Source of the DNA: an uncultured Bacteroidota bacterium
Lineage (GTDB): Bacteria > Bacteroidota > Bacteroidia > Bacteroidales > VadinHA17
Direction of reading: 5' to 3'
DNA: 64,000 bases
Assembly (NCBI GenBank): GCA_903824785.1
Contig: CAIJYD010000025.1
Location: 1 to 64,000 of the forward strand
Shown: positions 33,959-44,116 of the stretch, one piece after another
Position numbering within the stretch: the stretch's first letter is position 1
How the letters are laid out: every line of letters starts with the position of its first letter
Program-made: the position numbers and the translations under genes
The notes under the pieces: generated by a model
Told to the model about the DNA's origin: nothing
The model's database searches: none
The model's input: the letters and a program-made list of their open reading frames with translations, nothing else

Positions 33959-34708
33959 TTAATAACTTTTAATTTCACCTCCACCGAAAACAACGGCACC
34001 TTTGATAATTAGCTGCCTCGAAGTATCAATAGACCTTCCCGGATTCAGTTTGCGCGAGTCTCCAAAGCCACCGAGTACAGGAACAACATCAATTTTTACA
34101 TTCCAGTTGTCAGGAACAATTATTGTGGTTCCACCAAAGACACAGGCAAGATCCAGTTCTGAGACCCCCGGAGCAAGTTTTGCCTGCGTAAGGTCAATTT
34201 CGCTTCCTCCGAAAACTGCAGTTACCTTGCCTCCTCTGAAATTTTCAGATACAATCTGCCGTTCTCCCCCGCTGAAGACATGAATAAAATCAATATAATC
34301 ATCTCCTGTCTGCGGGGCTGAGGAAACTGAATTCCATCCTTTCCGTTTTGAAAAAATGAAAACCGTGCCTATAATAATGAAAACTGCCGGCCAGAACATA
34401 TTCACATCAAAAGCCTCGCTGAATATCCGGGGAATAAGGAAGAAAGCTCCGACAGCCATAACAATAACACCTGATGATTTTCTATCGGAAGACCCAATAG
34501 TCAGTATAAGGCCAATTGTTACCAACAGCATGGGCCAGCTGAAAATAATGTTTTCAACAGGTTCGGGGAAAACCCCTGTGTTTCTCATTACCAGAAATAT
34601 ACCCAGAAGAATAAGTACAATTCCAATAATTGCGCGGTTGTTCGTAAGATGATGATGATCACGTCTATGACGGTTGTTGTCATCACTGAAGTTTACATTT
34701 GTTTCCAT
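33959..34708 (-). CDS. LiaF-like transmembrane protein
   Basis: The product has 249 residues: a histidine-rich cytoplasmic N-terminus, four TM helices in about 25-125 (LiaI/LiaF-like N-terminal region), and a soluble C-terminal domain with repeated VFGG motifs (HVFSGGERQ, VTAVFGGSEIDLTQA, LACVFGGTTIIVPDNW, AVVFGGGEIK), the hallmark of the cell-wall-active antibiotic response domain. LiaF proteins inhibit a partner histidine kinase in Firmicutes; here the partner is a LytS-type kinase, which would be a similar circuit with different components. Confidence 0.85.
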   Translation of the reverse strand: METNVNFSDDNNRHRRDHHHLTNNRAIIGIVLILLGIFLVMRNTGVFPEPVENIIFSWPMLLVTIGLILTIGSSDRKSSGVIVMAVGAFFLIPRIFSEAFDVNMFWPAVFIIIGTVFIFSKRKGWNSVSSAPQTGDDYIDFIHVFSGGERQIVSENFRGGKVTAVFGGSEIDLTQAKLAPGVSELDLACVFGGTTIIVPDNWNVKIDVVPVLGGFGDSRKLNPGRSIDTSRQLIIKGAVVFGGGEIKSY

Positions 34709-34733
34709 AATCGTAAATTTATTTATTTCTGAA

Positions 34734-35102
34734 TCAATTAATTTGTTTTTTCTTTTTAAAAAAGGAAGAAATGAGATATGAAAATCCGATCAAAATAACT
34801 ACTGACGGCCAGTAAGCAGTTCTGATTATTTCCGGTGTAACAACAAATATGTCATCCAGCAAAAACCAGACTCCTCCGGCAGTCAAAAGCAGACCTCCCG
34901 TGAATTGAAGGTTTAACAGGAGCAGTATACCCACAAACACCATGGCGGTCTCCCAGGTAAAATAGGAGTTTACGCTTCCGAAGTGAAGCAGGTCGTTTGT
35001 TGCCACAAGAAGTGCTAATCCAAGTACAATGAAGAACAAACCAAGTCCGACCCGCGGATGATGTTCTCTTTCTCTGTAATGATGAAAATCTCTGTTTCTC
35101 AT
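34734..35102 (-). CDS. Small LiaI/LiaF-like membrane protein
   Basis: This 122-residue protein has a basic, His/Arg-rich N-terminus and four TM helices (GLFFIVLGLALLVATN and similar) matching the transmembrane region of the next protein, without the soluble VFGG domain. It is the first gene of the four-gene LiaF/LytS/LytTR operon and has an exact -7 box. It may be an accessory or scaffold for the sensor. Confidence 0.8.
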   Translation of the reverse strand: MRNRDFHHYREREHHPRVGLGLFFIVLGLALLVATNDLLHFGSVNSYFTWETAMVFVGILLLLNLQFTGGLLLTAGGVWFLLDDIFVVTPEIIRTAYWPSVVILIGFSYLISSFFKKKKQIN

Positions 35103-35125
35103 AATTGAAATTATTTAATCGGAAG

Positions 35126-35133
35126 CAAATGTA
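35126..35133 (-). promoter_or_regulatory. -7 promoter box of the LiaF/LytTR operon
   Basis: The minus strand reads TACATTTG, an exact TAnnTTTG match, with a predicted leader of about 20 bases to ATG 35102. Confidence 0.6.
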
Positions 35134-35256
35134 ATTCTGATTGCCAGAGAAGCCGAAAGGAAATCGGTGAATGACGTTTTTTTGCCGGTATCCGGTCTTT
35201 TAAGGTAATAAGTGTTACTTTTTTGTTGATAATTTTTTTAATTGAAGAAGGATTCA

Positions 35257-35264
35257 TATTTTTG
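35257..35264 (+). promoter_or_regulatory. -7 promoter box of the yceD-rpmF-plsX-fabH operon
   Basis: TATTTTTG is an exact TAnnTTTG match. The predicted leader to ATG 35284 is about 16 bases, which excludes the in-frame TTG at 35242 as the start. Confidence 0.6.
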
Positions 35265-35283
35265 CAGACCAAAATTTGAAGAG

Positions 35284-35805
35284 ATGTCCGGAAGATATGC
35301 TATACCGCTAAGCGGATTGAAAGAAGGATGTCATACTATTGATTTTGAGATTGACAAAGAGTTTTTTGACCTGTTTGAAGAGTCGGAAGTTAAGGAAGGA
35401 AGCCTTATTGCAAGTATTGAGATGGATAAAAGAACAACTCATGCAGACCTTGTAATCAGGATTTCAGGGAGCGTCAGAATATGTTGTGACAGATGTCTTG
35501 AGGTCTATTCTCAGGAGGTATATTGTGATAACAGACTGCTGATAAAGTTTGGGAAAAGCGTTGAAGATACTGATCCGGACATACTTTCTTTATCGTCAGA
35601 TGAGCATGAACTGGATCTTAAACAGCATATTTATGAGTTTATTCATCTTGCGCTGCCATTAAGAAGGGTTCATCCCGACAGTGACGATGGAAGCAGCACA
35701 TGCGACCCGGTTATGATGAAAAAGCTGGAGGAATTTATTGTTGAAGAGGAAAATAAAAAGGACCCACGGTGGAATGAATTGAAAAAATTAATAAACGATA
35801 ATTAA
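35284..35805 (+). CDS. yceD: YceD family protein (DUF177), 23S rRNA accumulation
   Basis: This 173-residue protein has the DUF177 core with a CCDRCLEV pair of cysteines and an acidic C-terminal half ([16 protein letters not shown], then [10 protein letters not shown]). YceD is needed for proper 23S rRNA accumulation in bacteria and plants, and its gene is conserved next to rpmF, as here (11 bases). ATG 35284 is the start; the upstream TTG at 35242 falls before the promoter. Confidence 0.9.
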   Translation: MSGRYAIPLSGLKEGCHTIDFEIDKEFFDLFEESEVKEGSLIASIEMDKRTTHADLVIRISGSVRICCDRCLEVYSQEVYCDNRLLIKFGKSVEDTDPDILSLSSDEHELDLKQHIYEFIHLALPLRRVHPDSDDGSSTCDPVMMKKLEEFIVEEENKKDPRWNELKKLINDN

Positions 35806-35816
35806 ATATATTTAAA

Positions 35817-36002
35817 ATGGCACATCCAAAACATAAACATTCAAAGACCAGAAGAGATAAACGCAGAACCCATTATAAGGCAACTGCTCCTACAGTAGCA
35901 AGTTGCTCTAACTGCGGTTCTTCAGTTCTGTATCACAGGGTATGTCCTGAATGTGGATTTTACAGAGGAAAGCTTGCTATCGCTAAGAAGGCAACAGCTT
36001 AA
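35817..36002 (+). CDS. rpmF: 50S ribosomal protein L32
   Basis: This 61-residue basic protein has the L32 start [20 protein letters not shown] and an intact zinc ribbon (CSNCG ... CPECG). The four cysteines mark the zinc-binding form. It is the second gene of the classical operon linking ribosome and lipid synthesis. Confidence 0.97.
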   Translation: MAHPKHKHSKTRRDKRRTHYKATAPTVASCSNCGSSVLYHRVCPECGFYRGKLAIAKKATA

Positions 36003-36027
36003 CTTCTTTTAACTTAAAAAATGTAAT

Positions 36028-36966
36028 ATGAGAATTGGCCTTGACGTCATGGGTGGTGATTTTGCCCCTGATGCAATCATTGAAGGCGCGGTAGATTCCC
36101 TTCAGCATTTATCTGTTAATGAGAGGCTTGTCCTTATTGGAAATAGAGACTCCATTATCAGGAAACTTAATGAGATGGAGATTGATCCATCTCTGTTTGA
36201 GATAGTTCACACCACTCAGGTTATTGAGATGGGAGATCATCCTGCAAAAGCCTTTTCTCAGAAAAAGGACTCAAGCATAGCTGTTGGATATGGAATGCTT
36301 AACAGCGGAGATCTTGATGGATTCTGCAGTGCAGGAAACACAGGCGCAATGCTGGTAGGCGTAAGCTATACAGTAAATGTGATCCCCGGGGTTCTCAGGC
36401 CTGCTCTTGCTACTCTCCTGCCATGTGTTGACAATCGCGATTCGGTTATTCTGGATCTGGGGCTAAGTCCTGATTGCAAACCAGAGGTACTTGTCCAATA
36501 TGGAATTCTTGGAAGTATTTATGCAAAGTATGTTCTTGGGAAAGAGAATCCGACTGTCGGGTTGCTTAATATAGGTGAGGAAGAGTCGAAAGGTACACCT
36601 GCTGTAAAAGCAGCTTACGAGCTGATGAAAGAACATCCCGGAATTAATTTTGCCGGGAATATAGAGGGTAATGCTCTCTTCCGCGAAAAAATGACTGACG
36701 TTATAGTTTGTGACGGATTCGTTGGTAATGTGGTACTAAAGCTTGGAGAAGCTTTTTATGAGATCTATAAGGGGAGAAACCTTAAAGACTCTTATTTTGA
36801 GCGTCTTGATTGGGAGAATATTGGCGGAACACCAATTATCGGTATTAATGCAAATGTTGTTATCGGGCATGGAATTGCTAAAAGAAAAGCCATCATGAAT
36901 ATGGTTCTTCAGACCAGAGGAGTCGTTCATGCCAATCTGGCTCAAAAGATAAAAGAAGCAATATAG
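36028..36966 (+). CDS. plsX: Phosphate acyltransferase PlsX
   Basis: PlsX makes acyl-phosphate from acyl-ACP for phosphatidic acid synthesis. The 312-residue protein begins [20 protein letters not shown] and contains the [11 protein letters not shown] and [12 protein letters not shown] segments characteristic of the family. It is a soluble, membrane-associated enzyme. fabH starts 2 bases after its stop. Confidence 0.96.
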   Translation: MRIGLDVMGGDFAPDAIIEGAVDSLQHLSVNERLVLIGNRDSIIRKLNEMEIDPSLFEIVHTTQVIEMGDHPAKAFSQKKDSSIAVGYGMLNSGDLDGFCSAGNTGAMLVGVSYTVNVIPGVLRPALATLLPCVDNRDSVILDLGLSPDCKPEVLVQYGILGSIYAKYVLGKENPTVGLLNIGEEESKGTPAVKAAYELMKEHPGINFAGNIEGNALFREKMTDVIVCDGFVGNVVLKLGEAFYEIYKGRNLKDSYFERLDWENIGGTPIIGINANVVIGHGIAKRKAIMNMVLQTRGVVHANLAQKIKEAI

Positions 36967-36968
36967 TT

Positions 36969-37970
36969 ATGAAAAAAATAAGGGCAGCTATTACCGGAAT
37001 CAATGCCTGGGTTCCGGAATACAGGCTGACAAATCAGGAGCTTTCAAAATTGGTTGATACTTCTGATGAATGGATAATGCAGAGAGTGGGGATAAAAGAG
37101 AGGCGAATTCTTAAAGGCGAAGGACTTGGAAGTTCGGATCTGGGAGAACAGGCAGTCAGAGGGTTATTACTTAAAACAAATACAGCTCCGGAAGATGTCG
37201 ATCTGATGATCTGCTCAACTGTTACGCCAGATATGTTTTTTCCTGCAACAGCAAATATAATATCTGATAAGTGCGGAATTAAAAATGCTTTCAGTTTCGA
37301 CCTTAATGCAGCTTGTTCGGGATTCCTCTTTGCCCTTCAGACAGGAGCAGCTTATGTCGAAACAGGCAGGTATAAAAAGGTTATTGTAGTCGGTGCCGAC
37401 AAAATGTCGTCAATTACAGACTATACCGACCGTACAACATGCCCGCTTTTTGGCGATGCCGCTGGTGCCGTTATGCTTGAGCCTACTACTGAGGAATTCG
37501 GAATTATGGATTATATCTTTCGCACAGATGGTTCGGGAAGAAAATATCTTCATCTTAAAGCTGGAGGCTCTGTTAAACGCGCCTCCTACGAAACAATTGA
37601 TGCAAAAGAGCACTACATTTATCAGGAAGGACAAAGCGTTTTTAAATTCGCTGTTTCAAATATGGCCGATGTTGCAGTAGAGATCATGGAACGTAATAAT
37701 CTTAAATCTGAAGATATTGCCTGGCTTGTACCACATCAGGCAAACCTCCGTATTATTGATGCTACAGGCAGACGGATGGGCCTTGATCCCGAAAAAGTAA
37801 TGATCAATATAGAGAACTACGGAAATACGACATCAGCAACAATTCCCCTCTGTATATGGGAATATGAAAAAAAACTTAAAAAAGGTGATATTCTTATACT
37901 TGCTGCGTTTGGAGGAGGATTTACATGGGGTTCTGTTTACCTTAAATGGGCATACGATCCTGAAAAATAA
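36969..37970 (+). CDS. fabH: Beta-ketoacyl-ACP synthase III (FabH)
   Basis: FabH condenses an acyl-CoA with malonyl-ACP to begin fatty-acid synthesis. The catalytic triad is visible: Cys116 in NAACSGF, His256 in PHQANLRI and Asn in NYGNTTSAT (about 286). Length of 333 is usual. It ends the yceD operon. accB and accC, which often follow in Bacteroidetes, are absent; a bactofilin and the ATP synthase unit come next. Confidence 0.96.
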   Translation: MKKIRAAITGINAWVPEYRLTNQELSKLVDTSDEWIMQRVGIKERRILKGEGLGSSDLGEQAVRGLLLKTNTAPEDVDLMICSTVTPDMFFPATANIISDKCGIKNAFSFDLNAACSGFLFALQTGAAYVETGRYKKVIVVGADKMSSITDYTDRTTCPLFGDAAGAVMLEPTTEEFGIMDYIFRTDGSGRKYLHLKAGGSVKRASYETIDAKEHYIYQEGQSVFKFAVSNMADVAVEIMERNNLKSEDIAWLVPHQANLRIIDATGRRMGLDPEKVMINIENYGNTTSATIPLCIWEYEKKLKKGDILILAAFGGGFTWGSVYLKWAYDPEK

Positions 37971-38057
37971 CAGGATTTATTATTGAAAACAACCGGTTTT
38001 GGAAGTTCAATGAAGCGATAAAAAGACGGTTGGTCTATTTTTTTCTGTTTTAGTTTT

Positions 38058-38065
38058 TATATTTG
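38058..38065 (+). promoter_or_regulatory. -7 promoter box of the bactofilin/ATP synthase unit
   Basis: TATATTTG is an exact TAnnTTTG match with a predicted leader of about 34 bases to ATG 38103. A TTG at 38030-38032 is 25 bases upstream, a little beyond normal -33 spacing. Confidence 0.6.
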
Positions 38066-38102
38066 TAGGTTATTAGTTTGTATTTTTTAACTTTTACATA
38101 TT

Positions 38103-38501
38103 ATGGCAAAGTATACCGAGACAGATAATAGCACGATTAACCTTATTAGTAATGGAACTGATATAACCGGCGATTTTAAAACCAATGGTGATGTACGTCT
38201 CGACGGATCTCTTACCGGGAATCTTAATACAAAAGGGAAAGTTGTTATCGGACCTACCGGGAAAGTTAATGGTGAAGTTATTTGCAAAAACTCTGAAGTT
38301 TCAGGGATCATTGAAGGTAAAATAATGGTTGCACAGCTACTTAGCCTGAAAGCTTCTTCAAAAATTCATGGCGATATAGCTACGTCAAAACTTTCTATAG
38401 AACCCGGTGCAATTTTCTCCGGAAACTGTAAAATGTCTGATAATGATAACGATGGAGGAGCAACCCCAAAAGAAAAAGTTCCTGAAAAATCAGGAAAATA
38501 A
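38103..38501 (+). CDS. Bactofilin (polymer-forming cytoskeletal protein)
   Basis: This 132-residue protein has a beta-helix core at about 15-110 of repeated short glycine-rich turns (GDFKTNGDVRLDGSLTGNLNTKG, GPTGKVNGEV, GIIEGKI), flanked by disordered polar ends. Bactofilins form non-polar filaments that place other proteins at the cell envelope. The gene is joined to the ATP synthase genes: the atpZ-like frame begins inside its 3' end, so expression must be linked. Confidence 0.9.
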   Translation: MAKYTETDNSTINLISNGTDITGDFKTNGDVRLDGSLTGNLNTKGKVVIGPTGKVNGEVICKNSEVSGIIEGKIMVAQLLSLKASSKIHGDIATSKLSIEPGAIFSGNCKMSDNDNDGGATPKEKVPEKSGK

Positions 38502-38691
38502 GGGAATAAGAGAATTTGCCAGATACTCAGGGATGGCATTTCAGATGATTGGCATTATTCTCGTTACAACATGGGGAGGCAAACAACTCGACAAACTGAC
38601 AGATACTGATAAACCCGTTTTTACAATAATTCTCTCTCTTCTTGGTGTTTTTGCTGCAATTTATACTGCCGTCAAAGATTTTATTAAGTGA
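38443..38691 (+). CDS. atpZ: AtpZ/AtpI-family F0 assembly protein
   Basis: This 82-residue protein has two TM helices (MAFQMIGIILVTTWGGKQLD and IILSLLGVFAAIYTAVKDFI). The GxxLD between helices is typical of the AtpZ/AtpI small subunits linked to c-ring assembly or Mg transport. The start is ATG 38443 or 38452, both inside the bactofilin gene (overlap 50-59 bases) in another frame. Its TGA stop overlaps the GTG start of the next gene. Confidence 0.8.
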   Translation: MITMEEQPQKKKFLKNQENKGIREFARYSGMAFQMIGIILVTTWGGKQLDKLTDTDKPVFTIILSLLGVFAAIYTAVKDFIK

Positions 38692-39086
38692 CTTCATTCT
38701 TGAAACAGCTCCGGAAATATATCCTGTTACTCTTAATTTTAAATTTCGTTTTATTGGGAACCGGCTGGCTGATTATTTCATTTACACCTGTCATCCTTTA
38801 CTTTACTGATATTGTAATTCTGTCTGCAGCATTTTCAGTAATTGCTTTAGTTACAATTATTATTTTTGTAAAAGGTCAAACTAAAGAGCCTGACAGCCAG
38901 ACCCTGCATACCATGGTCTCCATAACTCTTAAGTTCCTGCTCGAGTTGATATTGGCACTTGTTTGGTTTTTTGTTGCTAAAAAAACATCAATCACCTCAG
39001 TATTATTGTTTTTTATTTTATATTTAACGCTCACTTTGATTTCGGTGGGGCTTATACTGAAAACATTGAAAAACAAATCTTTATAA
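38688..39086 (+). CDS. Four-helix membrane protein, AtpI-like
   Basis: This 132-residue hydrophobic protein has four predicted TM helices and a short loop (KGQTKEPDSQTLH) in the middle. Position before atpB and topology fit AtpI, the chaperone for c-ring assembly, but the sequence has no diagnostic motif. The start is GTG 38688, overlapping the atpZ stop by four bases (GTGA), so translation is likely coupled. Confidence 0.65.
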   Translation: MTSFLKQLRKYILLLLILNFVLLGTGWLIISFTPVILYFTDIVILSAAFSVIALVTIIIFVKGQTKEPDSQTLHTMVSITLKFLLELILALVWFFVAKKTSITSVLLFFILYLTLTLISVGLILKTLKNKSL

Positions 39087-39099
39087 AATCAGAGCTGTT

Positions 39100-40161
39100 T
39101 TGAAAACTAGATTTATAATTGGATATTTCTTCTTTTTTCTCCTTACAGGAACAACTGTTTCTGCTTTTGGTAAGGAAGTTGAAGAAAAAGCAGAAGGTAA
39201 AGTTAAATTCAATGCCAGCACATATATCCTTGAACATATTGCTGATTCGCACGAATGGCATATTTTCACAAAAAAAAATGGAGAAAGCGTTGCTATTTAT
39301 CTTCCTGTCATTCTTTTCAGAAAAGAAACCGGGATTGATCTTTTCTCCTCAAAACAACTCTCCCATGGCAAAATATTTAAAGGATATAAACTTGAAGAGG
39401 AAGGAGAACTGAAGGGGAAAATAGTTTCGGTAAATGCTGAAGGAGCGGTTGATGAGGAGAACCTTCCGCTCGACTTATCAATGACTAAAACAGTAATGGG
39501 AATGCTTTCTGCCGCAATAATAGGTCTGTTGTTGTTCCTCTCCCTTGCCCGCTCTTATAAGAAAACCGGAATAAGTCATCCCAAAGGAATTCAGAGTTTT
39601 CTGGAACCAATTATCCTTTTTGTACGCGACGATATTGCGATTCCTAATCTGGGTCATCATAAATATGAGAAATATATGCCATACCTTCTTACGGCATTCT
39701 TTTTTATACTGATCAACAATTTAATGGGGCTAATTCCCTTTCCTCCCCCTTTCGGCGCAAATGTCACAGGAAACATTGCAATTACCTTCACTTTGGCCTG
39801 CTGTACATTCCTTATTACACAGTTCAGTGGAAACAAATCATACTGGAGACATATTTTTGCTACCCCCGGAGTGCCAATCTGGCTTCTTCCGGTTATGATA
39901 CCTGTTGAAATTATCGGAATGTTTTCAAAGCCATTTGCACTTATGATCAGGTTATTTGCAAATATCACCGCAGGCCATATCATCGTTTTAAGTCTTATCT
40001 GCCTGATATTCATTTTTGATTCACTTGCACTTGCACCGGTATCTGTATTTTTTGTGATTTTTATGGATTGCCTCGAACTTCTTGTGGCATTTCTTCAGGC
40101 ATATATCTTTACTCTGCTTTCGGCTTTATTTATCAGCCTGGCAGTACAGGAACATCATTAG
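39100..40161 (+). CDS. atpB: F0F1 ATP synthase subunit a
   Basis: Subunit a forms the proton half-channels beside the c-ring. At 353 residues it is longer than the E. coli protein (271) because of an N-terminal signal-like segment (RFIIGYFFFFLLTGTTVSAFG) and about 110 extra hydrophilic residues before the first core helix, a feature common in Bacteroidota. The essential arginine is in KPFALMIRLFANITAGH, and the last helix reads FLQAYIFTLLSALFISLA. The start codon is TTG 39100; no ATG precedes the signal. Confidence 0.93.
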   Translation: MKTRFIIGYFFFFLLTGTTVSAFGKEVEEKAEGKVKFNASTYILEHIADSHEWHIFTKKNGESVAIYLPVILFRKETGIDLFSSKQLSHGKIFKGYKLEEEGELKGKIVSVNAEGAVDEENLPLDLSMTKTVMGMLSAAIIGLLLFLSLARSYKKTGISHPKGIQSFLEPIILFVRDDIAIPNLGHHKYEKYMPYLLTAFFFILINNLMGLIPFPPPFGANVTGNIAITFTLACCTFLITQFSGNKSYWRHIFATPGVPIWLLPVMIPVEIIGMFSKPFALMIRLFANITAGHIIVLSLICLIFIFDSLALAPVSVFFVIFMDCLELLVAFLQAYIFTLLSALFISLAVQEHH

Positions 40162-40178
40162 AATTTTTGTTTAACTAA

Positions 40179-40391
<213 letters not shown>

Positions 40392-40465
40392 TAACTTAAA
40401 ATTTTGAAGCCTGCAACGGTTGGTTGCAGTGCTTCATTTTTACAAAAATCGTTAAAACAGCTTAT

Positions 40466-40981
40466 ATGATATTATTATCCAACAGTCTAACCACCCCTGC
40501 AATAGGAACTCTTGTATGGTCAGCACTGATATTTGGCCTCTTTTTTCTGATACTTACAAAGTTCGCATGGAAGCCGATTCTCAATGCGGTCAAAGCCAGA
40601 GACGAGATGATCAAAGGTTCTCTCGAATCTGCAGCTAAAGCCAGAGAGGAGATGCTTAAACTACAAAGCGACAATGAAGCCATCCTGAAAAAAGCCAGAG
40701 AGGAGCGCGAGGGGATCCTGAAAGAGGCACGGGATGTTCGCGATAAACTTATTTCTGAAGCAAAGGGAAAGGCTTCGGAAGAAGCCGATAGACTCGTCGA
40801 AAAAGCAAGAGCCGGAATCGAAAGCGAGAAAAGAAAAGCTCTTTCGGAGATTCGCGAACAGGTAGCTACTTTATCAATTGAGATCGCATCAAAACTGCTT
40901 GGAGAAAAACTTAAGCAGACAGGAGAACAGGAAAAACTGATAGATAATTATCTTAAAGATATTGATTTCAATAAGAATTAG
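40466..40981 (+). CDS. atpF: F0F1 ATP synthase subunit b
   Basis: The peripheral stalk subunit has 171 residues from ATG 40466 (MILLSNSLTTPAIGTLVWSAL): one N-terminal TM helix followed by a long charged coiled coil (AREEMLKLQSDNEAILKKAREERE). A reading from 40424 would add 14 residues that do not fit the family. Subunit delta follows 15 bases later. Confidence 0.94.
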   Translation: MILLSNSLTTPAIGTLVWSALIFGLFFLILTKFAWKPILNAVKARDEMIKGSLESAAKAREEMLKLQSDNEAILKKAREEREGILKEARDVRDKLISEAKGKASEEADRLVEKARAGIESEKRKALSEIREQVATLSIEIASKLLGEKLKQTGEQEKLIDNYLKDIDFNKN

Positions 40982-40996
40982 GAAGTAAAATCTGTA

Positions 40997-41548
40997 ATGA
41001 ACGATAGCAAAATATCAGTAAGGTATTCAAGAGCTTTATTCCAGTCGGCACTCGATAAAAAGATCCTTGATAAGGTAAATGAGGATATGATCTTTATTGC
41101 TGAAATATGCAAATTACCTGAAGCAAAAGAATTCCTCAACAGCCCTGTAATTCCTCCTTCCCGGAAAGAGGCAATATTTCATAAAATGTTTGAAGGGAAT
41201 GTCGAGAAGATAACCCTTTCTCTTATCGACCTTGTCGTAAAAAACGGAAGAGAAACCTATCTGCCTGCTATTGCCAGAGTTTTTATCCACGAAACAATGA
41301 AGTTCAGAGGGATAACAGAATCAATCCTTACAACAGCTGTTAAAGTGGATGACAAGGTAAGAAAAGAGATTACGGATCTTATTTCAGCTGTTTTCAAGAC
41401 AAAAGTGGAGCTTGAAGAAAAAATTGATCAGGAAATAATCGGCGGGTTTATTCTACGGGTTGATGATAATTACATTGATGCCAGTGTAAGGAATAAATTA
41501 AGAAAAATTAAAATTGATCTTACAGGAAGCGTTTTGACTTCCGTTTAG
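40997..41548 (+). CDS. atpH: F0F1 ATP synthase subunit delta
   Basis: At 183 residues this is the OSCP-like subunit joining the stalk to the top of F1. It begins SVRYSRALFQSALDKK, the usual N-terminal helix, and ends with KVELEEKIDQEIIGGFILRVDDNYIDAS, the conserved C-terminal block. It sits between atpF and atpA as in most operons. Confidence 0.94.
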   Translation: MNDSKISVRYSRALFQSALDKKILDKVNEDMIFIAEICKLPEAKEFLNSPVIPPSRKEAIFHKMFEGNVEKITLSLIDLVVKNGRETYLPAIARVFIHETMKFRGITESILTTAVKVDDKVRKEITDLISAVFKTKVELEEKIDQEIIGGFILRVDDNYIDASVRNKLRKIKIDLTGSVLTSV

Positions 41549-41589
41549 CACATTGTTTATTAAATAAGGAATTTTAAGATAAATATAAT

Positions 41590-43173
41590 ATGGCAAATAT
41601 TAAACCAGCAGAAGTTTCAAAAATTCTCAGACAGCAACTTGAAGGAATACAGACAGGGGTTGATCTTGAAGAGGTAGGAACGGTGCTACAGGTTGGTGAC
41701 GGAATAGCTCGTATTTACGGTCTTTCAAATGCTCAATCGAACGAACTTATTGAATTCGAAAATGGAATTGAAGCCATTGTCCTGAACCTTGAAGAAGATA
41801 ATATCGGTGCCGTTTTACTCGGGCCAACCGAAGAGATTAATGAAGGCGATATAGTAAAAAGAACCGGGCGTATTGCTTCCCTGCCGGTAGGCGAGGGACT
41901 CCTGGGAAGGGTAATTACTCCAACCGGCCAGCCAATAGACGGTAAAGGCCCAATTACAGGAGAACTTTATATCCTGCCTTTTGAAAGAAAAGCACCAGGG
42001 GTTATCTTCAGACAACCTGTAAGACAACCACTACAGACCGGTATCAAGGCTATTGATGCAATGATTCCGATCGGCCGTGGCCAGAGAGAACTTATTATCG
42101 GGGACAGGCAGACCGGAAAAACAGCAATAGCGATTGATACTATTATTAATCAGCGTAGTAACTTCGAACAAGGTAAGCCGGTATATTGTATTTATGTTGC
42201 AATCGGACAAAAAGGTTCAACTGTTGCAAATATCGCAGCCACTCTTGAAGAACATGGTGCTCTTGAATATACGGTTATTGTTCTTGCTACCGCTTCCGAT
42301 CCTGCTGCCTCACAGTTCTATGCTCCTTTTGCAGGAGCTGCCATTGGTGAATTTTTCCGCGATACGGGCCGCGATGCACTGATTATTTATGACGACCTGT
42401 CAAAACAGGCTGTTTCCTACAGAGAGGTCTCCCTTCTTCTTCGCCGCCCACCCGGTCGTGAAGCATATCCCGGAGACGTATTTTATCTGCACTCAAGACT
42501 TCTGGAAAGAGCGGCTAAAATCATTGAATCTGATGAGGTTGCGCGAAAAATGAATGACATTCCGGAATCCATCAGACATCTTGTTAAAGGTGGCGGATCG
42601 CTTACTGCCCTGCCAATCATTGAAACTCAGGCCGGAGACGTCTCTGCATATATTCCAACAAACGTTATTTCAATAACAGACGGACAGATATTTCTTGAGT
42701 CAAGTCTCTTTAATTCAGGAGTACGACCCGCAATTAATGTTGGAATCTCTGTGTCAAGGGTGGGAGGAAATGCCCAGATCAAATCGATGAAAAAAATCGC
42801 CGGTACACTGAAAGTCGATCAGGCCCAGTACCGCGAGCTTGAAGCATTTTCAAAGTTTGGGTCTGACCTTGATGCCACAACTCTGGCAATTCTTAATAAA
42901 GGATCCAAAAACGTTCAGATTCTTAAACAGGGGCAATATGCTCCGGTTCCCGTTGAAAAACAGGTAGCAATAATTTATTGCGGAACAATGGGGCTGCTGA
43001 AAGATGTTCCTGCTAGCAAAATAAAGGTTTTTGAGAGCGAATATCTTGAATTTCTCGAACTTAAGCATAGAGATGTTCTTGATAAGCTGCGCGATGGAGT
43101 TCTTAATAGTGATATAACCAATGTACTGGAAAAAGTTGCTTCTGAATTAGTTATCAAATACAGATCAGAATAA
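41590..43173 (+). CDS. atpA: F0F1 ATP synthase subunit alpha
   Basis: The 527-residue non-catalytic nucleotide-binding subunit of F1. The P-loop is [14 protein letters not shown] and the regions [13 protein letters not shown] and [28 protein letters not shown] are conserved. It has typical length and no visible damage. Confidence 0.97.
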   Translation: MANIKPAEVSKILRQQLEGIQTGVDLEEVGTVLQVGDGIARIYGLSNAQSNELIEFENGIEAIVLNLEEDNIGAVLLGPTEEINEGDIVKRTGRIASLPVGEGLLGRVITPTGQPIDGKGPITGELYILPFERKAPGVIFRQPVRQPLQTGIKAIDAMIPIGRGQRELIIGDRQTGKTAIAIDTIINQRSNFEQGKPVYCIYVAIGQKGSTVANIAATLEEHGALEYTVIVLATASDPAASQFYAPFAGAAIGEFFRDTGRDALIIYDDLSKQAVSYREVSLLLRRPPGREAYPGDVFYLHSRLLERAAKIIESDEVARKMNDIPESIRHLVKGGGSLTALPIIETQAGDVSAYIPTNVISITDGQIFLESSLFNSGVRPAINVGISVSRVGGNAQIKSMKKIAGTLKVDQAQYRELEAFSKFGSDLDATTLAILNKGSKNVQILKQGQYAPVPVEKQVAIIYCGTMGLLKDVPASKIKVFESEYLEFLELKHRDVLDKLRDGVLNSDITNVLEKVASELVIKYRSE

Positions 43174-43203
43174 CCAGGGATAAGCTGAAATAAAGATTTC
43201 CAA

Positions 43204-44085
43204 ATGGCGAATTTCAAAGCAATAAGAATACGGATAGCCTCTGTTAAATCAACCCGCCAGATCACTTCAGCGATGAAGATGGTCTCTGCGGCAAAATTGC
43301 GCAAAGCACAGGATAAAATTGTCAGGCTCCGGCCATATGCCAATAAGCTGCACGAGATACTGGTTGGCCTTTCAAATAGTCTTGGAGATTATGAAGGAGA
43401 CAATATCTATGGAAGAGTGTCGCCTGTAGAAAAAGTGCTTATCGTCGTCATTACATCCAACAGAGGTCTTTGCGGAGCTTTTAATACCAATGTCATAAAG
43501 GAGGCCAGAAGGGTTATTGGTGAAAAATACATTCAGCAGCATAAAGATGGAAACCTGAAGGTTCTTACAATAGGGAAAAAAGGTTTCGATTTTTTCAGGA
43601 AACAGCCGGTAAATCTTCTTCCGGAGCAGAATAATCTCCTTCACGATCTTACATACGAAAATGTGGCTTTGGTGGCTGAACAGGTAATGAAGGGTTTTAC
43701 ATCGGGCGAATTCGATAGGGTTGAGCTTATCTATAATCAGTTCAAGAATGCAGCTGTGCAGAACCTTACCAGCGAGTTGTTTCTACCCGTTGAGAAAGCT
43801 GCCGGAAAATCCGGGTCTGCTGTAGTTGATTACATTTATGAACCTGATCAGGAGGCTATTGTCAGGGAATTAATACCAAAATCGCTTAAAATTCAATTCT
43901 ATAAAGCAGTTCTCGATTCATTCGTTGCTGAACACGGAGCCAGAATGACTGCGATGCATAAAGCAACCGACAATGCAACCGGAATGATACGGGATCTGAC
44001 TCTTCAGTATAATAAAGCCCGCCAGGCTTCAATTACAAACCAGATCCTTGAAGTTGTTAGTGGTGCAGAAGCACTCAGAGGTTGA
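43204..44085 (+). CDS. atpG: F0F1 ATP synthase subunit gamma
   Basis: The central rotor shaft has 293 residues. The N-terminal helix (RIASVKSTRQITSAMKMVSAAKLRKAQ) and the C-terminal helix (RMTAMHKATDNATGMIRDL, NKARQASITNQILEVVSGAEAL) that form the coiled coil are intact. It is the last ATP synthase gene of the first unit; a polyprenyl synthase follows after 31 bases. Confidence 0.96.
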   Translation: MANFKAIRIRIASVKSTRQITSAMKMVSAAKLRKAQDKIVRLRPYANKLHEILVGLSNSLGDYEGDNIYGRVSPVEKVLIVVITSNRGLCGAFNTNVIKEARRVIGEKYIQQHKDGNLKVLTIGKKGFDFFRKQPVNLLPEQNNLLHDLTYENVALVAEQVMKGFTSGEFDRVELIYNQFKNAAVQNLTSELFLPVEKAAGKSGSAVVDYIYEPDQEAIVRELIPKSLKIQFYKAVLDSFVAEHGARMTAMHKATDNATGMIRDLTLQYNKARQASITNQILEVVSGAEALRG

Positions 44086-44116
44086 ACATAATTATCTGGA
44101 TTGTTAAACAGCCATA

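Noticed and set aside
39657-40013. 118-codon reverse frame in atpB
   Set aside because: Antisense to the essential Arg region of subunit a; no family.
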